Shown here piece after piece: positions 5,255-7,601 of a stretch of 7,601 nucleotides of DNA. The notes under the pieces were generated by a model, which did not search any database, had not been told where the DNA came from, and was given only the letters and a program-made list of their open reading frames with translations. This DNA is from Desulfonema limicola. GTDB lineage: Bacteria > Desulfobacterota > Desulfobacteria > Desulfobacterales > Desulfosalsimonadaceae. The first letter of the stretch is position 1. Each line of letters opens with the position of its first letter. The DNA lies in contig DYLE01000115.1 of assembly GCA_020722245.1 (NCBI GenBank), positions 1-7,601 of the forward strand, read 5' to 3'. Position numbers and translations under genes: made by a program.

Positions 5255-6475
5255 TTAAACAAACGATACCACGGTCTTCATGGCCTGATGCCTTCCCTTG
5301 TTCAAATTCACCGCGATCATCCGGCGGTAATCCGTCAGTTTGAACTTGTGGGTCACCAGGGTGTCCGTTTTGATCTGACCTTCCTTCATGAGCTGAAGGG
5401 CGATGTCAAAGACCTGCTGTTTTTCCCCCTTATAGGACACCGCGCCGTAGGCATACACCCCTTTGACGGTCTGCAGCTTCAGCCAGAGGGGCGTCAGGTC
5501 CAGCTTGACATCCCCGCCGATCCCGACGACGCTGAGGGCGCCCATGCCAGCAAGCAGCCGCAGGCTCAGGTTCAGGGTGGACGCGCCGGCCACGGTGTCA
5601 TAAATTTTCGCAAACCCGCCCATGGGAATTTCCATTCCAAGCAGCGGTTTGTAAACCCTGGCCCCGGTGATTCGGACGGTGTGCGAAAAGACCTCTTTGG
5701 CCGGTATGACTTCATTTGCCCCTGATTTTAAGGCCAGGTCCGCGGCATGGGGGGAGGGCTCCATGACAAAGATGCGGCATGAAGGGACAAGCGCCCGGGC
5801 CGACTGAATGATCAGGTTGCCGATCACCCCGCCGCCGATCACCAGTATCTTTTCATTTTCCGCCGGCATGTTGTCAAACAGCGCCTGCAAAGCCACCGCA
5901 AGGGGTTCGGTCATGACCGCGGATTCCATGCTCAACCCCTCGGGCACGCGGAAGAGCTGGCTTTTATGGGTCACCAGAAAGGGGGCGAATCCGCCGTTGA
6001 CGCCGCTGTTGATCCCGGAAAACATGCCCGGCGGCAGGTTCCCCTCGGCGAAGTTTTCGCAGCAGCTCGGCCTTCCGGCGCGGCAGCCGGGGCAGAGGGG
6101 CGAGATGCCGCGCTGTTCGCAGGCCAGGATCGGGTTGACGGTCACCCGGTCTCCGGGCTTAAACCCGGAAACCCCGGCTCCGGCCTCCAGGATCTCGGCG
6201 GCGATCTCATGCCCGATCACGCAGGGAAACGAGGTGAAGGGGGAGGCCGTGGGGGAGTCGTGAAGCCTCATCAGGTTCAGGTCGCTGCCGCAGAATCCGC
6301 AGTAGACGGTTTTCAGCTTGACCCAGTCCGGAGACGGAAGGGTCGGCTCCGGAATGTCCGCAAGCCGCAGGGTTTTAACCGGCCCCTTGTAAAAGACCCA
6401 ATCTCCGAAAACCGCTCCCAGGCTCTTTGCGGCGATAAACTGAGGAATATTCACACTAAACTGCAATGCTTTCAT
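5255..6475 (-). CDS. Zinc-dependent medium-chain alcohol dehydrogenase (MDR superfamily)
   Basis: This 406-residue enzyme is likely to oxidise an alcohol or acyloin, or reduce the carbonyl, with NAD(P). Catalytic-zinc residues are Cys62 (CGFCGSD), His89-Glu90 (GHE) and probably Glu190 (TEPLAVAL). Cys119, Cys128, Cys131 and Cys138 or 139 form a structural-zinc lobe. The cofactor motif VIGGGVIGN is at 212-220. It is longer than the usual 340-380 owing to extra residues at the N-terminus and around 145-165. I chose the ATG at 6475 because GGAGG sits 4 nt upstream. A longer reading from 6556 would add 27 residues without family likeness and run deep into the preceding gene. The start overlaps the end of the metallo-beta-lactamase-fold gene by 20 nt, implying translational coupling. 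Substrate type (sorbitol, butanediol, formaldehyde-like) cannot be told. Confidence 0.9.
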   Translation of the reverse strand: MKALQFSVNIPQFIAAKSLGAVFGDWVFYKGPVKTLRLADIPEPTLPSPDWVKLKTVYCGFCGSDLNLMRLHDSPTASPFTSFPCVIGHEIAAEILEAGAGVSGFKPGDRVTVNPILACEQRGISPLCPGCRAGRPSCCENFAEGNLPPGMFSGINSGVNGGFAPFLVTHKSQLFRVPEGLSMESAVMTEPLAVALQALFDNMPAENEKILVIGGGVIGNLIIQSARALVPSCRIFVMEPSPHAADLALKSGANEVIPAKEVFSHTVRITGARVYKPLLGMEIPMGGFAKIYDTVAGASTLNLSLRLLAGMGALSVVGIGGDVKLDLTPLWLKLQTVKGVYAYGAVSYKGEKQQVFDIALQLMKEGQIKTDTLVTHKFKLTDYRRMIAVNLNKGRHQAMKTVVSFV

Positions 6476-7244
6476 TTTTCCTCCATTTATAGCTTTTCCC
6501 ATATTCAGGGACGATGACCCGCAATTCGGGATAGGTTCTCTCAAGCAGAGCGACAAAAGGGGCCGTGGGGATCTGCTGGCTGATGGGCGGAAAGGCGTCG
6601 TCGAAATGATGAATAAAAACCCCCCTGGGTTTTAAACGGTCAATCATCTCAACGGCCTTATCATAGATGCGGCTGTGCCCTTGCAACGGCAGGCTGAAAA
6701 CGTCGATTCCCGTCGGGTAGTCGTAATCGTCCTCCAGGCCGAGGCTTCCCAGATGAAACATACGAAGGCCGTTTTCCTCAATCAGCCAGCCGACGCATCG
6801 GCCCATGGGCTGGTTTAGGCGTATTATCTTAAAAAGCCTTTTCGGGGACATTACCGCGCGCAACAGGGTTTTGAACACCAGCGGCGCGTCAAAGCGGATA
6901 TGACGGCTCGGGTACATGGTGGCCTTTATTGAACCCACCAGGACCGGGTCCAAAAGGTCCGGCACATGAAAATTTTCCCTGCGGACCCCGGGGAATTTTT
7001 TGAGGTTTTGGGCGACCTGAGCCGGCAGAATAATTTTCGCGTCGATTTGCTCTGAAAAAAAAGGGACATCCGCCGCATGATCAAAATGCCCGTGGGTGAG
7101 CAGGATGGCGGAAACATCTTCAATGTCGCGGGGTTTCAGTGAATAAAGGGCCGGGTTTAATGTGATGAAGGGATCCAAAACAAGCCGGCTGTTGTCTGCG
7201 GAGACTTTTACGGTTGCGTTTCCAAACCAGGTGAGTGAAAGCAC
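6456..7244 (-). CDS. Metallo-beta-lactamase-fold hydrolase-like protein (UlaG/L-ascorbate-6-phosphate-lactonase-like group)
   Basis: This is 262 residues long. The metal motif HGHFDH is at 51-56, after a WFGNATVKV / LVLDPF opening typical of the UlaG-like branch. Further likely ligands are His115 (SRHIRF) and His212 or His213 (IHHFDD). The place where the bridging Asp normally stands (GD[TS]) reads FHLGSLGL, with Ser167 instead of Asp, so the dinuclear site may be altered or use nearby Asp172/Asp173. Start: GTG at 7244 with GAGGG (complement of 7249-7253) 4 nt upstream; the nearby ATG at 7263 is out of frame. It is the first gene of the cluster and overlaps the dehydrogenase gene by 20 nt. 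The family includes lactonases, phosphodiesterases and thioesterase-like hydrolases. The specific reaction is unknown. Confidence 0.85.
   Translation of the reverse strand: MLSLTWFGNATVKVSADNSRLVLDPFITLNPALYSLKPRDIEDVSAILLTHGHFDHAADVPFFSEQIDAKIILPAQVAQNLKKFPGVRRENFHVPDLLDPVLVGSIKATMYPSRHIRFDAPLVFKTLLRAVMSPKRLFKIIRLNQPMGRCVGWLIEENGLRMFHLGSLGLEDDYDYPTGIDVFSLPLQGHSRIYDKAVEMIDRLKPRGVFIHHFDDAFPPISQQIPTAPFVALLERTYPELRVIVPEYGKSYKWRKNESIAV
6480..6484 (-). promoter_or_regulatory. Ribosome binding site that fixes the dehydrogenase start
   Basis: GGAGG on the minus strand, 4 nt before ATG 6475, lies inside the last codons of the upstream gene. It supports the short start and coupled translation. Confidence 0.75.
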
Positions 7245-7315
7245 AAAACCCTCTTTTGAGCATTCCGCGTATGTTTGTTTAAGGTCGCCCTTTTCACCAA
7301 CATCGCCTGCTTATC

Positions 7316-7344
7316 CTCATAGCCGATTTTTTTTTTGAAGTAAA
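7316..7344 (-). promoter_or_regulatory. Candidate sigma-70 promoter of the four-gene cluster
   Basis: On the minus strand TTTACT (complement of 7339-7344) and TATGAG (complement of 7316-7321) each match four of six consensus bases. The spacing is exactly 17 nt and the spacer is dominated by an A10 tract. It lies about 70 nt upstream of the GTG start. Confidence 0.3.
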
Positions 7345-7374
7345 ACAAAAATCAGCAGAAACGCCGGGTCTGCT
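7341..7374 (-). terminator. Possible intrinsic terminator ahead of the cluster
   Basis: On the minus strand AGCAGA and TCTGCT (7369-7374 and 7354-7359) form a 6-bp stem with a 9-nt loop, followed by GATTTTTGTTTT. It would stop transcripts arriving from the right-edge fragments. The stem is short, so the call is tentative. Confidence 0.35.
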
Positions 7375-7423
7375 CAAAAAGATACCTTATGAGTTGACTG
7401 AATATGCTTGCGTGTCGTACCAT
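7352..7423 (-). pseudogene. N-terminal fragment resembling an IS4-type transposase
   Basis: From ATG at 7423, with AAGGA a few bases upstream, 23 codons run to TGA and begin MVRHASIFSQLIRYLFEQ. The opening 'RHxSxFSQLI' is like the DUF4372 N-terminus of IS4-type transposases as I recall it. Normal proteins continue for over 350 residues, so this would be a stub. The match is short and from memory. Confidence 0.35.
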
Positions 7424-7464
7424 TGATCATCCTTCTTGTTTTTGGGTTACACTTTTTTTTACTG

Positions 7465-7601
7465 AATAAACAATACCCGCAAAGCGGTGACGCCGCCAAG
7501 ATCCACCGGCTCTTTGTTAAGGGAAAGGAAATGTAATTCTCAAGGACAACAAAATTACCGTCACCTTTCCCCGTAAGGCGCATAATCCGATATTGAGACC
7601 T
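7465..7601 (+). pseudogene. Frameshifted coding remnant running off the right edge
   Basis: One frame reads NKQYPQSGDAAKIHRLFVKG up to a TAA at 7534-7536. A second frame, shifted by -1, is open from 7521 to the edge and includes VILKDNKITVTFPRKAHNP. Joined, they give a protein-like stretch with a mixed charged/hydrophobic pattern, as in the C-terminal part of some transposases. Identity is not established. It could continue beyond 7601. Confidence 0.3.

Larger units (their letters stand above)
7245..7601. other. Upstream region of the cluster with degenerate coding fragments
   Basis: There is no intact gene in these 357 bp. It holds a likely promoter and terminator-like hairpin (7316-7374), a 10-base T run at 7327-7336, a short minus-strand transposase-like fragment (7352-7423), and a frameshifted coding-like stretch on the plus strand reaching the right edge (7465-7601). 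A minus-strand 69-codon frame over 7374-7583 mixes these and does not look like a real protein. Confidence 0.5.

Noticed and set aside
7475..7500. Cyclic-di-GMP riboswitch-like GCAAAGC motif; CCGCAAAGCGG also occurs at 1485-1495
   Set aside because: The surrounding helices and conserved bases of the riboswitch are absent. The shared 11-mer is a small self-complementary hairpin likely to recur by chance.
1..7601. CRISPR array, tRNA or rRNA genes
   Set aside because: No regularly spaced direct repeats and no cloverleaf or rRNA-like stretches were seen.

Overview
The window looks like a chromosomal piece of an anaerobic, moderately GC-rich proteobacterium-like organism. The best guess is a sulfate-reducing or syntrophic member of the Desulfobacterota. 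This is inferred from the gene types: a 2,4-dienoyl-CoA-reductase-type flavoprotein with a [4Fe-4S] motif, a lone corrinoid adenosyltransferase, an SCP2-like small protein beside CoA/thiamine-type enzymes, and much insertion-sequence debris. No rRNA, tRNA or marker gene is present to confirm it.

Layout. From the left edge to 1331 (minus strand) lies a flavin/Fe-S oxidoreductase of the FadH type, cut by the window edge. A 341-bp divergent spacer follows, with a palindromic CAGAG-rich repeat. The plus-strand cobO/btuR-type gene is at 1673-2191. Positions 2192-3057 are a mobile-element scar: a small IS3-family remnant (about 2461-3006) with matching ends and an intact orfA. Its orfB stops after about 25 recognisable residues and is followed by a strong 13-bp hairpin. 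The orfA/orfB junction keeps an apparently complete -1 frameshift signal: U UUU UUA, a 7-nt spacer and a stem-loop.

From 7244 down to 3058 (minus strand) runs a compact four-gene cluster. In transcription order it holds a metallo-beta-lactamase-fold protein (GTG start), a zinc-dependent medium-chain alcohol dehydrogenase, a 118-residue SCP2-like protein, and a 556-residue thiamine-diphosphate enzyme resembling benzaldehyde lyase / 2-hydroxyacyl-CoA lyase / acetolactate synthase. The first two genes overlap by 20 nt, the next two are 24 nt apart, and the last is separated by 145 nt. The right edge (7350-7601) holds degenerate coding fragments, some transposase-like, plus a possible terminator and promoter for the cluster.

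How it may work together (inference). The thiamine enzyme makes or breaks a C-C bond next to a carbonyl, the dehydrogenase interconverts an alcohol/acyloin and a carbonyl compound, and the SCP2-like protein could bind a lipid or acyl-CoA. An SCP2-like protein beside a 2-hydroxyacyl-CoA-lyase-like enzyme recalls peroxisomal alpha-oxidation, but no substrate can be read from the sequence. The cluster is the best candidate here for an uncharacterised pathway.
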